Shown here: piece after piece, positions 39,187 to 50,900 of the stretch
Layout: each line of letters begins with the position of its first letter
Numbering within the stretch: the first letter of the stretch is position 1
Assembly (NCBI GenBank): GCA_002682825.1
Contig: NOKP01000009.1
Location: 248,001 to 312,000, forward strand
Length of the DNA: 64,000 nucleotides
Origin: Neonectria sp. B-13
Lineage: Eukaryota; Ascomycota; Sordariomycetes; Hypocreales; Nectriaceae
Direction of reading: 5' to 3'
Made by a program: the position numbers and the translations under genes
The notes under the pieces: generated by a model
What the model saw: the letters and a program-made list of their open reading frames with translations, nothing else
Told to the model about the DNA's origin: nothing
The model's database searches: none

Positions 39187-39972
39187 CTAATACCCACCAG
39201 CCGAGTCCCCGATCGGAGTAAACTGCACCGTAGTGGGCTGGTCGGTAATTCCCCTCTCCACAGCTTCCTTCATGATCGCCGCCGTGGCAGTCGCTCCAAT
39301 GCGAGTAACGCCGATGGAGATGACGTGCAGCAAACCGTCGAGCGTGCGAATACCGCCTGCAGCCTTGATTTGCACCTCGGGCTTGGAGTGCTTCCGCATG
39401 AGCTTGAGGTGAGGGATGGTAGCGCCCTTGTACGCATACTGGCCGTTGGCCTGCTTGACGAAGCCGTATCCGGTAGAAGTCTTGACAAAGGCGACGCCAA
39501 TCTCGGAGCAAATCTTGCAGAGCCTGATAATGTGCTCATCCTGGAGGTAGTCGTTCTCGAAGATGACTTTCAGAATTGCACCCTCCTCGACGACGGCCGC
39601 GTTGATCTGGCGAATCTCATCCGCGACGTAGTCCCACTCCCCGCCGAGAGCCTTGCCGATATTGATAACCATGTCAATCTCCTGTCCGCCGGCCTTTGCA
39701 GCGGCGATGGCCTCGAAAACCTTGACTTCTGTCGTGGAGTTGCCCGCCGGGAAGCCAATGACGGGACACACCAGAACGCCCGAGCCTTGGAGCTCTTTCT
39801 TGGCGAGGGGGATCGAGTACGGCTTGATGCAGGCCGTGGCGACCTTGTACTCTCTGGAAATTCTGAGACCTTCGAGAACCTCGGCGTCGGTCATGGTGGG
39901 ATGCAGCAGCGAGTGGTCAATAGACTTGGCCAGCTGCTGAAGCGTGACGGTGACGGTGTTAATGGCGGCCAT
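39187..39972 (-). CDS. deoC: Deoxyribose-phosphate aldolase, 261 aa
   Basis: Intronless and full length for the family. The TIM barrel carries the three catalytic residues: Asp100 in 'GGQEIDMVINIG', the Schiff-base Lys164 in 'VAFVKTSTGYG' and the proton-relay Lys203 in 'VQIKAAGGIRT'. The enzyme cleaves 2-deoxyribose 5-phosphate to glyceraldehyde 3-phosphate and acetaldehyde in nucleoside catabolism, in the cytosol. A TATA element at about 40041 sits 70 bp upstream. It shares a GC-rich divergent promoter with the hydrolase at 40535. Confidence 0.95.
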   Translation of the reverse strand: MAAINTVTVTLQQLAKSIDHSLLHPTMTDAEVLEGLRISREYKVATACIKPYSIPLAKKELQGSGVLVCPVIGFPAGNSTTEVKVFEAIAAAKAGGQEIDMVINIGKALGGEWDYVADEIRQINAAVVEEGAILKVIFENDYLQDEHIIRLCKICSEIGVAFVKTSTGYGFVKQANGQYAYKGATIPHLKLMRKHSKPEVQIKAAGGIRTLDGLLHVISIGVTRIGATATAAIMKEAVERGITDQPTTVQFTPIGDSAGGY

Positions 39973-40534
39973 GGTGGTTCTGTTGAAACGGTTGAGAAGT
40001 ACAAGGGTTGTGCATCATCAAACGAAGATATGACCGAGAATATATATTTTCTACAATAAATCCATCAAGCAGGCAATTTATTCAGCCTGATCACAGGTTC
40101 TTGAGTTGACCCAACTTGCTCCGTTCCGGTGGTCATTATTGCCGAATCCGGAAAGTCCGCTCCGGCGCGCCAGGCTCCGGCCTCCGAGTGCGCCGTTCAC
40201 TCGACCACCTGAATCGATCGGAAAGGAAGGCCGATTTCAGCGGAGATTTGCCGTATCCGCGGCCGATCCGAGCGGTAGCTGGGCTGGTTGCCAAAAAGGG
40301 AGATTCGATCCACCGGCCTGTTCCGTGTTCACGACTCTCGACTCCCAGGGGTGCAGGCTTACACCCAATCTGGAAATGACGCCGCCAACTTGAGGGACAA
40401 TCGCTCAGCACTCGTGAGTCTTGCCGCTACATTTAACTAACCATAATCACGGAGATGGGCCTCTTATCTCGGGCATTTGCCACTCTACCAACTAACAATC
40501 CCAGACCATCACAACCCCAACCGACGCTCCAACC
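39973..40534. promoter_or_regulatory. Divergent promoter with TCCG cluster
   Basis: This region lies between the aldolase and hydrolase genes. TATATAT at about 40041-40047 (minus-strand use) serves the aldolase. Five TCCG words lie within 40147-40186 and more CCG/CGG words follow to 40275 (for example CGTATCCGCGGCCGATCCG). They are candidate Zn2Cys6 sites. Confidence 0.5.
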
Positions 40535-41509
40535 ATGACGACCAAGGTACCCGCGGGAAAAATCTTTCTAGTTCCCCCGTACGACCCTGAAATACTCGCC
40601 GTCGAAGATACACAACACCGACCGATTCCTTCCGGGTTCCAAGAACTCGTGCAGCTACGCAAGGAAGAACCCCCCCGAGACGAAACTATATCAAACGACC
40701 CGGCCATATTAATCACCAACCTCACAATTCCAGGTCCAGCCGGGCAGATCTCGGCCATCGTCTTGGCCCCCAAGATTCCAACGCAGCGGTCTCGGCTTGG
40801 GGTCTTGTTTGTTCACGGCGGAGGAAGAGTAATGGGCAATGTTTTTGTTGGCCTTTCTGCCGTCAGTCATCTTGTAAAGGAGCTGGATGCCGTAGTCATC
40901 AGCACCAGCTACCGCCTGTCCCCAGACCACCCTGGCATGGCGTCGGTTGAAGACTGCTATGCTTCGCTGGTGTGGATGTCGGAGAATCTGGCAACGTACA
41001 ACATTGACCGCGAACGCTTCATGATCGCCGGCGTCTCTGCCGGCGCAGGCCTTGCAGCCGGGACCGCACTGCTCTCGCGAGACCGCAACGGCCCCAAGAT
41101 CTGCGCTCAGCTGCTTGTTTGCCCCATGCTCGACGACCGATGTACCAGCCTTTCCAGCCTTCAGTTTGAAGATGGACGAGGCTTTTACACTGCTTGGAAC
41201 CGATACGCATGGTCTTGCATCGGTTCGCCCGCCGACAGCATATATGTCGCTCCTGGACGTGCCGAGGACCTCTCAGGTCTGCCTCCCGCGTACATCGACG
41301 CCGGATCTGGTGAACCATTCCGCGACGAGGATATTGCATACGCCATGAAGCTATGGGAGTGCGGTGTTCAGGCGGATTTGCATGTTTGGGGTGGAGGGTG
41401 TCACGGGTTTGATTTGTTTTGTCCGACAGAGCTTGGAGCCGAGGCCATCAGAACTCGAAACGGTTGGCTGAGGAGAGTGTTGAGAAGTAGTTATAATCCA
41501 CGGTGTTGA
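40535..41509 (+). CDS. Alpha/beta hydrolase, HSL-type esterase/lipase, 324 aa
   Basis: Intronless. The oxyanion motif 'VHGGGRVMGN' (HGGG at 94-97), nucleophile elbow 'GVSAGAG' (Ser168), Asp264 in 'GSGEPFRDED' and His290 in 'GGCHGFD' form a complete catalytic set of the hormone-sensitive-lipase/abhydrolase-3 family. There is no signal peptide, so it should act in the cytosol on a small ester or lactone. Close relatives occur in many fungal catabolic and metabolite clusters. It is divergent from the aldolase and convergent with the permease gene (68 bp apart). Confidence 0.9.
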   Translation: MTTKVPAGKIFLVPPYDPEILAVEDTQHRPIPSGFQELVQLRKEEPPRDETISNDPAILITNLTIPGPAGQISAIVLAPKIPTQRSRLGVLFVHGGGRVMGNVFVGLSAVSHLVKELDAVVISTSYRLSPDHPGMASVEDCYASLVWMSENLATYNIDRERFMIAGVSAGAGLAAGTALLSRDRNGPKICAQLLVCPMLDDRCTSLSSLQFEDGRGFYTAWNRYAWSCIGSPADSIYVAPGRAEDLSGLPPAYIDAGSGEPFRDEDIAYAMKLWECGVQADLHVWGGGCHGFDLFCPTELGAEAIRTRNGWLRRVLRSSYNPRC

Positions 41510-41577
41510 GAAAGTTCAATACAATGAGTGACAGTGTCCTCCACAATCTAACGATACTTGAGTCCGTCTCAACCTTC

Positions 41578-43559
41578 CTAAACTGCACCACTCTTTTCTC
41601 CCTTGAGCGTCTGCGTATTCGCTTCCTTCATAAGCTCCCAATCAATGTGCGGCCCTTCAAAGTTCTTGCGTCCGTTCGTGAACCAAAGCAGAATAATAAT
41701 ACTAAAAAGCCCCACCGTCACGACACTGATGTAGTTCATGGTAGCCGTGGTAACCGGTAGGCTCGGAGGCATGCAGATGACAACACCCAGTACTACAATC
41801 CACAGGATCGAAAAGGTATTGCACACGTACCCAACCCGCCCCAGGTTGAGATATCGAGGCGGGAGACTCTTCTCTCGGCCCTGGAATAGAAGAATTCCCT
41901 GGGGCACGGCGTATGTAATGTTCAAGAATAGTACAGCCGATGTAACAATAGAGTTGAAAGCCGTAGTAGAGGCGAGATATAAAAGTCCGTAGAGGAGGAC
42001 AAATACGAAGGAAGCGATAGTCGTACGGACGGGAAACCCGAGCTTCGTGTCAATCTGGGCAAAGTAGCTCGAAAAAGGAACGCCGTTCTGAATAGTTAGT
42101 ATGAATTATGCACTTTGGACTCTACTCACATCTCGTGCAAACGCCCAGGCGAGGCGACCGCTTGTGACCCATTGGGAGGGAAGCGAAACTGAATTTGTCA
42201 GTAATTTCACAGTCATGCACGGTTCAACTTACGGATGTAGATAACTAAAAGCAAGGAGACTAGGAAAATAGTGACATTTCTGTTTCCAGTACTGCATCAT
42301 GTCAGCCAGACTCTGGCACGCGCGGCTTGCACTCACGCCTGGTAGATCAGCTCCATGCTGGGAAGAGGAGACGTGGCCACCGCTTCCAAGTCAGTCATGA
42401 AGAACATGAGAGCGATAAATAGAGGAAGGCAAGTAACCAGCCCAGTCAGCATTGTCACAATGATGATTTGGGGGACGCGGCGCCCTGGCTGCGACATCTC
42501 TTCGCTGATATGGATGGCTGCTAGGGTTAGCAGGATCTAGCGATGGTCTGGCGACTTACCTCCGTCGGTTCCTCCGAAAGCATACATGCAGTTTGTGATT
42601 CCTAGGAGCCAAGCTGTGCCCGAATCCCAGCCGCTTGTTCCCAAGTTGGACTGGACGAGGTAGGAGCCTTCGTTTGTGTGCTTGTGCATCCCGGTGGTGA
42701 CAAACAGGGTGAGGGCCATTCCAACCAGGGAGAGAAAAAGCGAGGCCTGGACCACGATCGCGAGCCGGTTCGAAGCGACGAAAACGGGTACCGCTATAAG
42801 ATCAGCATCAGAGCACCTCTTAGAATGGCTTGAATTACCTGTGATGACGGCTACGCCAACGTAAAGGAGGTATATCTGCCATCTCTGGACAGCAAAGTCC
42901 GGTTCGAAGAAACTTATCATTCCGGCGAGTGTTGCAGAGGCGAGGGAGATTCCAGAGCACCTGTTGGTTGTTAGATATGCGGTAGAAGAATTTGGGGTAC
43001 CCACGTGACAATCCACCACGCCAAAGTCGACATCCAACCAACAACGTAGGCCGTGAATCGCTTCGACTTTTCTGGGGTCAGGATGTAGCAGAAGTGATAC
43101 TGTCCTCCGGTTGACTGTTGCCGTTAGCGTGAATAATTCTGCGGAGACTGGTCTTACAGGAAATGCAGAGGCAATCTCGCTGAGGCCAAGAGTGATGATG
43201 AACTGAACCACAAAGGCGACGACCAGGCCCAGAATGCAAACCTGTGGCCCGCCGTAGATGAGGCTCTGTCCAAAGTTGCTCTGAAAGTAGCAATGTCAGA
43301 ATTTAAAACCGCCAGATTAACAATCGCCAGATTAACGAATGCTACTAACCAGATATCCAACCCACGAATTGGTGATGGAGAAGCCAAGACCAAGAGCTGA
43401 CAGCCAATTGAACTGACGCTTCAAGTCCGATTGGTGGCCATTGGCTCTGAGGACGGCATCGTCAATGTCATCACCGAGAATGCTGCCACGAGCAATACTC
43501 TCGTGGTCTCGATTATCCTCTCGAGACTTTTCCATTGGCTCCTTGTCTCTGGAAGACAT
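41578..43559 (-). CDS. APC-superfamily amino acid/amine permease, 535 aa
   Basis: Nine exons: 43559-43350, 43280-43158, 43114-43005, 42960-42839, 42793-42560, 42517-42337, 42291-42233, 42188-42130 and 42087-41578, all in phase. Twelve hydrophobic helices are expected. Hallmarks of the fungal choline/GABA/amino-acid permease group (ACT family): 'FNWLSALGLGFSITNSWVGYL', 'SLIYGGPQ', 'GLSEIASAFPSTGGQYHFCYIL', 'WMSTLAWWIVTCSGISLASA', 'MYAFGGTDGAIHISEEMSQPGRRVPQ'. It sits at the plasma membrane and imports amines or amino acids. The substrate is unknown, but proximity to the copper amine oxidase (9 kb away) is suggestive. A 14-bp minisatellite lies just upstream in the 5' UTR. Confidence 0.9.
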
Positions 43560-43570
43560 TGCAACTGGAT

Positions 43571-43655
43571 ATGAAGGTGGAGATGTGAAGATGGAGATGT
43601 GAAGATGGAGATGTGAAGATGGAGATGTGAAGATGGAGATGTATGAAGATAGAGA
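43571..43655. repeat. 14-bp minisatellite (GGAGATGTGAAGAT)
   Basis: About five copies, the first four nearly perfect, then diverging to GGAGATGTATGAAGAT. It lies 12 bp upstream of the permease ATG, so it is probably transcribed in the 5' UTR. Confidence 0.85.
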
Positions 43656-44283
43656 TGTATGACGATAATGTATAAGACGACGATGGTACTACTTGAGAAG
43701 TAAAGACAAGTCAAGCTGGCGACTAAAGAGTTCTTGGTTCTGGCAAACGGAGGGTATAAATCAAAATCGTGGAATATAGGCAAATCTACTTCTCTAAACC
43801 AAAGTCCAACACTTGCTGTGCTCCCTCACATCCAGATCGGTTTGATAGGAGTCGTGGCAGTGATTGGTGGCCAGGCAAAGACGATAGGCGTAGACAGGGA
43901 TGCTTGGCGTTGCCCCGGATTCTAGATAGACGAGGCAAACCGACAATCCCACGGGGAGGTCACATTGATCGAAGCGGGGAATCCTTCAAGGGTGTTCTGA
44001 CTACCAAATGATAAGGCTTCCACCGAAGTTAGCGTTCCACATGGCTGCATGCTTGGTTGAGGACTATTCCGTTCTGGGTTGAACGCTAGAGCTGACACTA
44101 TGTCCCAAAACGGAAGTAATCCCAACCGCGTGCATGTCTTGTCATGATCCACATGGACAACTTTCATCTCAGAACATTTATTTCTCGCCTGGGTATAAAC
44201 GGAACTTCGATTCCCTAGCTAAAACGCTGGAAGGACAATCACAATCTTGATCTATCCTACCCCACTCATCAAACGCCGCTCCC
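43656..44283. other. Divergent promoter, permease and PhyH dioxygenase
   Basis: TATAAAC at about 44194-44200 lies 90 bp before the dioxygenase ATG. No other element was recognised. Confidence 0.5.
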
Positions 44284-45300
44284 ATGACTAGCCTTGCCGA
44301 AAAGTACGGACCTGAAGTCCAAAAGGTCGCAGCTGATACCCCGATTGAAGATATCCTCTATCTTCTCAAGCGGGATGGCGGCGTCTTTATCAAGAGTCTT
44401 GTCGCAGACGCCGACCTTGACCAGACGTACTCGGAATGCCGCCACCGTCTCGAGTCGGATGTCGCTTGGAACGGCAGCTTCTTCCCTAGTAAGGTTCCGC
44501 TGCACTCGACTCATAAATGATACTAACAAGGTCAGAGGAAACACAGCGAGCCCCGGCCATGCTCGCACTGAGCCCTAGCTACGCCAAGACCCAGGTTATG
44601 AACCCCCTCTTCCAGGCCGTCGTCGACCACTTCCTCACCACGCGAAGTTGGTTCTGGTGGGGAGACGAGAGAAAAGAATCCGTCTCCAAGCCGTACGTTC
44701 ACTCGTGCACCGCGATGAGGATCGGACCTGGTGGCAAGGCGCAGCCTCTGCACCGCGATGACTACATCAGCCACAACATCCACGAGCAGGTGGACAAGTG
44801 GGACGATGAGCGAGACGCCAACCGCGAGACGGCCGTTGGGCTGTTTGTTGCTGGATGCAAAGTCACAAAGGAAAACGGCGGCACGCAGTTCATCCCGCGC
44901 AGCCATCTCTGGTAAGTATCCTACCCTAGAAGATGCACAGCGACTCACTGTACACAGGGGCACAAAGCAAGGCCCACCTCGCGTGGAAGATTGCATCTTC
45001 GCCGAGATGGACAAGGGCGATGCCTTTTTGATGCTTGCCTCGGCGTTCCACGGCGGCGGCAACAACACCACCAAGGACGAGCACCGGCTGGTGTATGCGA
45101 CGTTTGCGATACGCGGCTATCTGCGCCAGGAAGAGAACCAGTTCCTGGCGGTGCCGCGAGAGACTGCGGTGAAGCTTGACCAGCCGACGCAGGCATTCAT
45201 GGGCTACTCGATGAGCGATCCGGCGTGCGGCTACGTGGAGCAGGTTGATCCGATTTATCTTTTGCGCCCGGAGCTCAAGGACGGACCGTCTGATTTCTGA
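44284..45300 (+). CDS. Phytanoyl-CoA dioxygenase (PhyH)-like Fe(II)/2-oxoglutarate enzyme, 307 aa
   Basis: Three exons: 44284-44488, 44536-44911 and 44958-45300. The jelly-roll dioxygenase core has 'QPLHRDDY' (His141, Asp143) as the first metal ligands and 'LASAFHGGGNNTTKDEHRLV' (His225) as the third, followed by an Arg-containing strand 'TFAIRGYLRQEENQ' for 2-oxoglutarate. 'GGTQFIPRSHLW' is also typical. This subgroup includes hydroxylases, desaturases and endoperoxidases of fungal metabolite pathways. The substrate is unknown. It is convergent with the Gfo/Idh gene. No targeting signal is seen. Confidence 0.9.
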
Positions 45301-45656
45301 ATTGCTGATCGGGAATGCCCGCGTCGAAGAATAGCCATACAATAGCTTAAGAAATTATACTTTGAGTATAACATCTACCCTATCATTAAATCTAGTTTAT
45401 AGAAATATGTAAGGCATGCCTAGCTTTAAATCTTATATTTCTTTGATGTACCACTTAGAGGATATGTGAATTCTAGACTTAATCCAGTCCTACGCTAAGC
45501 CGGCACATAGCGTCTCAATATGTGTTAGCCTTAACCAACCTAGCTGTGGAGCGAATGTCTGTGTTTAATTCCCATGCTATTATGCAACTGATTATTATTT
45601 TTAGCATCATGCCAGCAGTGACTAATTAAAGGAACACTGGCATGACTGGCGAGATC
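45301..45656. other. Convergent intergenic, AT-rich
   Basis: Bases 45335-45480 are AT-rich. No gene. Confidence 0.5.
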
Positions 45657-46942
45657 TCATCGTCTTGTTGTCACCGGGTACTCCGCCGTTTCAACCTTTT
45701 CTGGATAGACCAGGCCACCTTGACGACGAACCTCGTCCATAACCTCCATGACAGCAATTGTCTCGCTCAAATCCATATACTTCCCCTCCTTTCTGCCCTC
45801 GACAATAGCCAGAGCTGCCTCATCGGCCTCCCAGAACATGCCTTGACCCTCCCCCTCTGGGTTCATAAAGTGTAAGAATCCATTGAACCATCCACTTCCC
45901 TTTCCAGGACCTGGCTGAGACCATGTCTTTTCCTCGATGCCTCCATCTTTGAGAATGAGCTTCGTGGTCTTGGGGCACTGCGCCACAGGGAAGAGCTGCA
46001 ACTCGCCAAGCTCTCCTTGGATTCGCACACACGGCTGAGGATCGGCGTCGTTGGGCACATTTCCGATCCGGATCGACGTAGTGGCAATGGCATGGGCGTC
46101 ACCGCCAGCAGAGGCGTCTCGGGGAAAAGTGAGAAGCATCGTTGTGGTTTCATCCGCAGAAGTTTGCTCGTACTGTCGATTCTTAGTAGTGAAGATGTGT
46201 GTATCCTCGAAACATACCTTGGTCATGGAAGAAAGCACCCTTGGCGGTGTCTTCTGGTCCTGGGTTTGCCAGAATACCAAGAACGGCCAAGTCAGGCTGT
46301 AAACCCCAAGGTCCAGCAATGCGCCACCAGCCAGGTCCGCGTTTACCATTCTATGTTTTCCATCGCTGAAGGAGGTTTCCGGGGACAGTCTCGCACTCGC
46401 ATCCGAAAAGACCCTGTAGATGGTTCCCAGCTTCCCGGACTTGATAACATCTCGGACATAGCTCGTCAAAGGAAAGTATCTTGTCCAGAAGGCCTCCATT
46501 AGGAACAGGCCCTTTTCCTTTGCCTTGTCAACCAGGAGGCGCGCTTGCTTGGCGTTCACGGTAAAGGCTTTCTCGCAGAGAACGTGCTTTCCAGCTTCCA
46601 AGCAAAGCATGACATTCTGGTAGTGGTGCGAATGGGGCGTTGCAACGTAGATGATCTCAACATCGGGGTCCCGGACGAGCTCCTCATACGAGCCGTAGGC
46701 TTTCGCAGTTGAAGCCCCCACGTCTTTGAGGAAAGATTCGGCGCGCGCACTCGACGTGGAAGAGGCTGCTGCGACAACAGTGTGCTTGACGGAGTCGACC
46801 CCACGGGTTTTCGGATCAACAAGGAGATCTTTTGTGCTAAGTTTATAAGTATGAATCTTCCAGATGATAGAGCAACCTACAACGTAATCGAGATTGCACC
46901 GGTGGCAAGGATTCCCCAACGGATTTCACGAGGTGCCGCCAT
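45657..46942 (-). CDS. Gfo/Idh/MocA oxidoreductase, dihydrodiol/D-xylose dehydrogenase-like, 413 aa
   Basis: Two exons: 46942-46881 and 46836-45657. The GTAGGT donor gives the family-like junction 'ATGAISITFTKDLLVDPKTRG'. The N-terminal Rossmann domain has 'RWGILATGAIS'. 'EIIYVATPHSHHYQNVMLCLEAGKHVLCEKAF' carries the catalytic EK-x motif (Lys110), and 'MEAFWTRYFPLT' and 'GGALLDLGVYSL' are typical of the C-terminal domain. Relatives are NADP-dependent trans-dihydrodiol dehydrogenases and fungal D-xylose dehydrogenases; the real substrate here is open. Cytosolic. The start is divergent, 1.29 kb from the Zn2Cys6 gene. Confidence 0.9.
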
Positions 46943-48232
46943 GTTGAGTCTTTTAAGAGCGGGGTCACCGGATTATGAGCGTCTAGTTATCAGAACATCG
47001 TTTCTCGCAAGTGCGCGCTGTGTTTCCTTTTAAGATCAGGCCTACGCGCCAGCATTCAAACGGGTCCAATTCTGTCGAATCAGTTTCTTGCTTGGTATTG
47101 CTAATCAGGTCTTGGCGAAGTTGTGGGCGAGACTCCGCGAGGTTGTGTATCTTCCCCGCAACGGCTAAATACTAAATGTGGGCTCATGCTAAAGATATCC
47201 GTAATTACCCACTTCCGGTATCATTAATGACTGCAAATCCGCTGAGCATAGAAGAGGCTGGTGATTGATTCCAGTATGTTTATTAAGAGTAATCTACTAG
47301 TACACAATCTTTTCTATTATTTAATTCTACTATGTTAAGAATTTCAGGAAGAGTCAAGGGGCAATGGATGAGGAAGGTATAGATATACTCAAATAGCAAG
47401 AACTACTACCGGCTTTGAACGTAATGTTTCGGGTTATTATTCTCGCAAAAATAACACAATGTCATGAGACCGCTGGCCATGGCGGCGAATTGTTATTACT
47501 ATCCAACTCGCCTGGCAACTCAATCATGGTTTTGCAACCTCGGCTTCGCTATCCCCGACGAGAGTTTCAATGGCGCAGATCGAACTCACCCAAGAACGCG
47601 AAATCGCACCGTCTCTCATTATCGAGTCTTTTCACAGGTCCTACAGCCTGACACTTCATTGGCGGCGGGAGAATCCACGAACATTCAGCTTGCTGTAGAT
47701 GGTAAGAGCCCATTTCGAGAGACCTTGTCCTGAGAAGCCGAAGAAGCGCCGGAGGAAGAAACGTCGAAGACAGTGCGTTTTGAGTAACGATGGCATTGGC
47801 GTTTGAGTTAGTTACTGTCTTATAGAAGTTGTTGGTCGAGAACGGGGCAATCCTTCAGCGGCATGAGGACTATGAGTAGACGGTGCACACAATATGATTT
47901 TAGTTCACCTACACATGTATCTTTAGAAATGATAATATCTATATGGAGTATGTTCAAGTGCGAAATACTGAAATACTAGGTTAAACAGTAGATTAATAAT
48001 TCTAGGTTAATCTCATTAGATAGACGAATCTATTAAGGCTAGTATTATCTCCCTACTCTTACAGCCATTTAGCTTCCATTCTTGGACAATACTTTAGTTA
48101 GTGGCTGCATCGCGCTAGGCTTGGCACCGTTATCTGCCCCGCAGCACTCCGCAACCGTGGTTCGCGGCAACTATTTCATCCAACATCCTCAAAACACAAT
48201 TCGTCGCGACATTCAACCCCAACGAGGAAACA
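46943..48232. other. Divergent intergenic, Gfo/Idh and Zn2Cys6 genes
   Basis: No gene is supported, although 78-89 codon frames exist at 47415-47733. Bases 47270-47400 and 47890-48060 are AT-rich. Confidence 0.5.
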
Positions 48233-50030
48233 ATGTCAGCTGAACTCACATTGATCAAGGGCCCGACCGCCCGGCGCAAAGGTGAGTGTCTCCTGCCTGG
48301 TGATATCTCGACGTCATCAATATCACATGCATCTGTCTAACCATGTTTCTAGACCCAGCATGCGGGACCTGTCGCAAAAAATGTCGCAAGTGCGATCGCA
48401 AGCGCCCCATCTGCGACAGATGTCGGACAAAGGGCCTCCACTGCGAAGGCTATCCTCCGAGGTTCCAGTTCTGTGAGATGGTCACGATTCCGGACAGTGG
48501 CTCTAAGCGAGACACTACGCAGTCTAATGAGTCGAGAATTGAAGTGGCAGAAGCATTGATAGCACCCTGTCTTGAGGCATCATTCTCTCCCGACCTCAGT
48601 GTAGACGCCACTGCGAGCAGCTCCTCTCCGCCGTCTCCATTGCCATCTCTGTCTCCAGCTGGACTCGGCCCTCTCACCGGCAGCCCGGGACTGGACCACG
48701 ATCTGCAGAACAACCAAAATCTCATTCTGCATTGTAAGCTCCAAGCATCCTCGTCCAACTCCGCTGACCTCTCTAGTTGATCGCCAGCTCAGCAAACATC
48801 TCACGATTCATATCGAAGGGACCGAAAACTCCTTCCGAGAGCATGTATTGCCGATGGCCTACCAACACCAAGGCGTGCTGCACGCCCTGCTTGGTTTCTC
48901 GGCGTGTCACATGCACTTGTCTGGCAAAGACGAGAGTCAGTACTTTGTCACAACCGCACTCCGGTACCGACTCTCGGCTTTGCGCTCTCTTGGCGCCTTG
49001 CTGCTCAAGGAAGAAATGTCCGGGCTCTCAAGTTCCGAGGAGGAGTTTGTCCTAGCCATGGTCCTCTTATTGGTCTTCCACGACGTATGTTTCCCCTTGT
49101 TCTCAATATCAAGCTAACAGCCCAGATCTGCGAGACTGGCGTCTCCTCTCACGGAGCCCACCTGACCGGCATCTCGTTCTTGTGTGGAAGACTGGCTTGC
49201 CCGCCGGACTTTTCCACACGGTCCAGGGCTAGCATGTTCTTCATCTCAGCTCTTGCATGGTAAGCGGCAAGCCGACGCAAGATTCCCAGCTGACAGACTA
49301 GGTTGGACATGCTGCGAGGTTTCAGCGGCGCGGAGAAGCTCGCCTACTCGGATGAAGTGCGCAAGTGTGTCAGGGATCACGGAAGCCTCAGCCTTCACAC
49401 CCTGGTCGGCTGTCCGCCGGTCATCTTCCACCGCATTGGGCAGGTTCTACAGGCTGGCAAGGCGTACCTCAAGGGAGGCATACAGCTGGACCAGTTCCAA
49501 GTTGTCCTCGATGATGCGGAAAAGTTCCTGCGCGGCTGGGACCCGAATCAGGCAGTGTACCCCACCGGGCATCCGGAATGGAAGCACCTGGCAGAGGCAT
49601 ACCGCCACGCTTGTCTCCTCCGCGTGCTCCGCTTCCCAGACGCGTTTGCGCTCTCGTGTGAAGACGAACGGATCAAGGCGTCGGTCACGGCCATCCTGGA
49701 CGTCTGCGCAGCGGTTCCCAGGGACTCGGTCTTTTACAAACGGCTTCTGTTCCCGCTGTTCTTGGCCGGAGCCGACACGTCTTCCCTGCATCAGACGCAC
49801 TACACTGGCTGGTGCGTTGGCGAGATCAAGCATGCCACCGGGTTTCAGCATCCAGCCATGACGGAGATGTTGACCAATGTGTGGGAAGAACGGCAAGCCA
49901 ACCCGAATGGGTGGTCCAACGTCCCGTGGATGGAATTCGTAAGTACCTCCAATTCCGCCTGACGGTTGACTGACTCGATTAGACTTGCTCCACCCTCCTC
50001 CAATCCCAGCACGCCTATCTCTTCTTTTGA
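48233..50030 (+). CDS. Zn2Cys6 transcription factor, 518 aa
   Basis: Six exons: 48233-48281, 48353-48733, 48777-49084, 49126-49259, 49302-49938 and 49983-50030, all in phase. The zinc cluster is complete (ACGTCRKKCRKCDRKRPICD...CRTKGLHC, C-x2-C-x6-C-x6-C-x2-C-x6-C), preceded by 'GPTARRK'. A Ser/Pro-rich linker is followed by a fungal-specific factor II-type body ('LPMAYQHQGVLHALLGFSACHM', 'AMVLLLVFHDICETG', 'HLTGISFLC') and the usual C-terminus 'PWMEFTCSTLLQSQHAYLFF'. It starts a run with the acetyltransferase only 155 bp downstream. It is the best candidate regulator for the 40-62 kb gene group. Confidence 0.92.
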
Positions 50031-50185
50031 GGAGCGCCAAGTGGGCCTCGGTCGGAGCTGGGAGTATCTCCCTCTTTGGTTAGCTCGACGGAGATCAGTG
50101 TCACCTATCCATCCGTAAAGTCAACTCAACATCCGCAAGTGACGTTGGAACACCTTTCTCCTTGTCTTCAATTGTATCCATCGAA

Positions 50186-50900
50186 ATGGCTACATCCCAA
50201 AAGTCACCTGCTGAGCTGGACAAGTCGGTCGGCTTGGCCCACGTGCCTCGATGCGACGAGTACGAGAAAATGATCTCGGGCATGCTGTACGTCGACCCAA
50301 TATTTTCAGCCATGCGAGCTCACAAAATTCAGATACAACTCGTTCGTACCCGAGCTTGACAGTTCGCGCTTCAAGGCCCGAGCCTGGGCGCACAAATACA
50401 ACCACTACTTCCCCGATGACCCCGAAGCCACCCCATCGACCCTGGGGAAAGCCCGGCTGGAGATGCTGCGTGGACGTCTCGGGCATATTGCAGACGACGA
50501 GATATACATCGAGCCGCCGTTCAACATCGACTACGGGTGTAACATCTCCATCGGCAAACGATTCTACAGCAACTTCCAGCTCACGATCCTCGACGTCGCC
50601 ATCGTGACAATCGGAGACCGGGTCATGCTGGGGCCCAACGTCATGATTACCACGGCAACCCACGAGATCGAAGTCGCCAGTCGAAGACAAAACATCGAAT
50701 ACGGGAAGCCAGTGACGATTGGAGATGATTGCTGGATAGGAGGTGCTGTTATCATCTTGCCCGGAGTCACCATTGGCGATGGGTGCACTATCGGAGCAGG
50801 CTCGGTTGTTACAAGAGATATCCCAGCCTGGAGCGTGGCTTTGGGTTCCCCGGCTCGGGTTATCAAGAAGGTGACGCCATTGGACAAGGTTGAGGGGTAG
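50186..50900 (+). CDS. Hexapeptide-repeat acetyltransferase (maltose/galactoside type), 222 aa
   Basis: Two exons: 50186-50286 and 50333-50900, joining to 'ISGMLYNSFVPELDSSR'. The N-terminal 'EYEKMISGMLYN' motif and left-handed beta-helix repeats ('INIDYGCNISIGKRFYSN'-like hexads, 'VTIGDDCWIGGAVIILPGV', 'TIGDGCTIGAGSVVTRDIPA') are those of LacA/Maa/NodL enzymes. These use acetyl-CoA to acetylate hydroxyls of sugars or similar small molecules. The catalytic His is expected in 'TTATHEIE'. It is a trimeric cytosolic enzyme. It lies in tandem behind the Zn2Cys6 gene and convergent with the SDR gene. Confidence 0.92.

Noticed and set aside
42000..43000. Possible separate small genes in the permease region
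   Set aside because: All pieces join in phase into one nine-exon permease.
47415..47733. Overlapping frames of 78-89 codons
   Set aside because: No domain; region is intergenic and AT-leaning.
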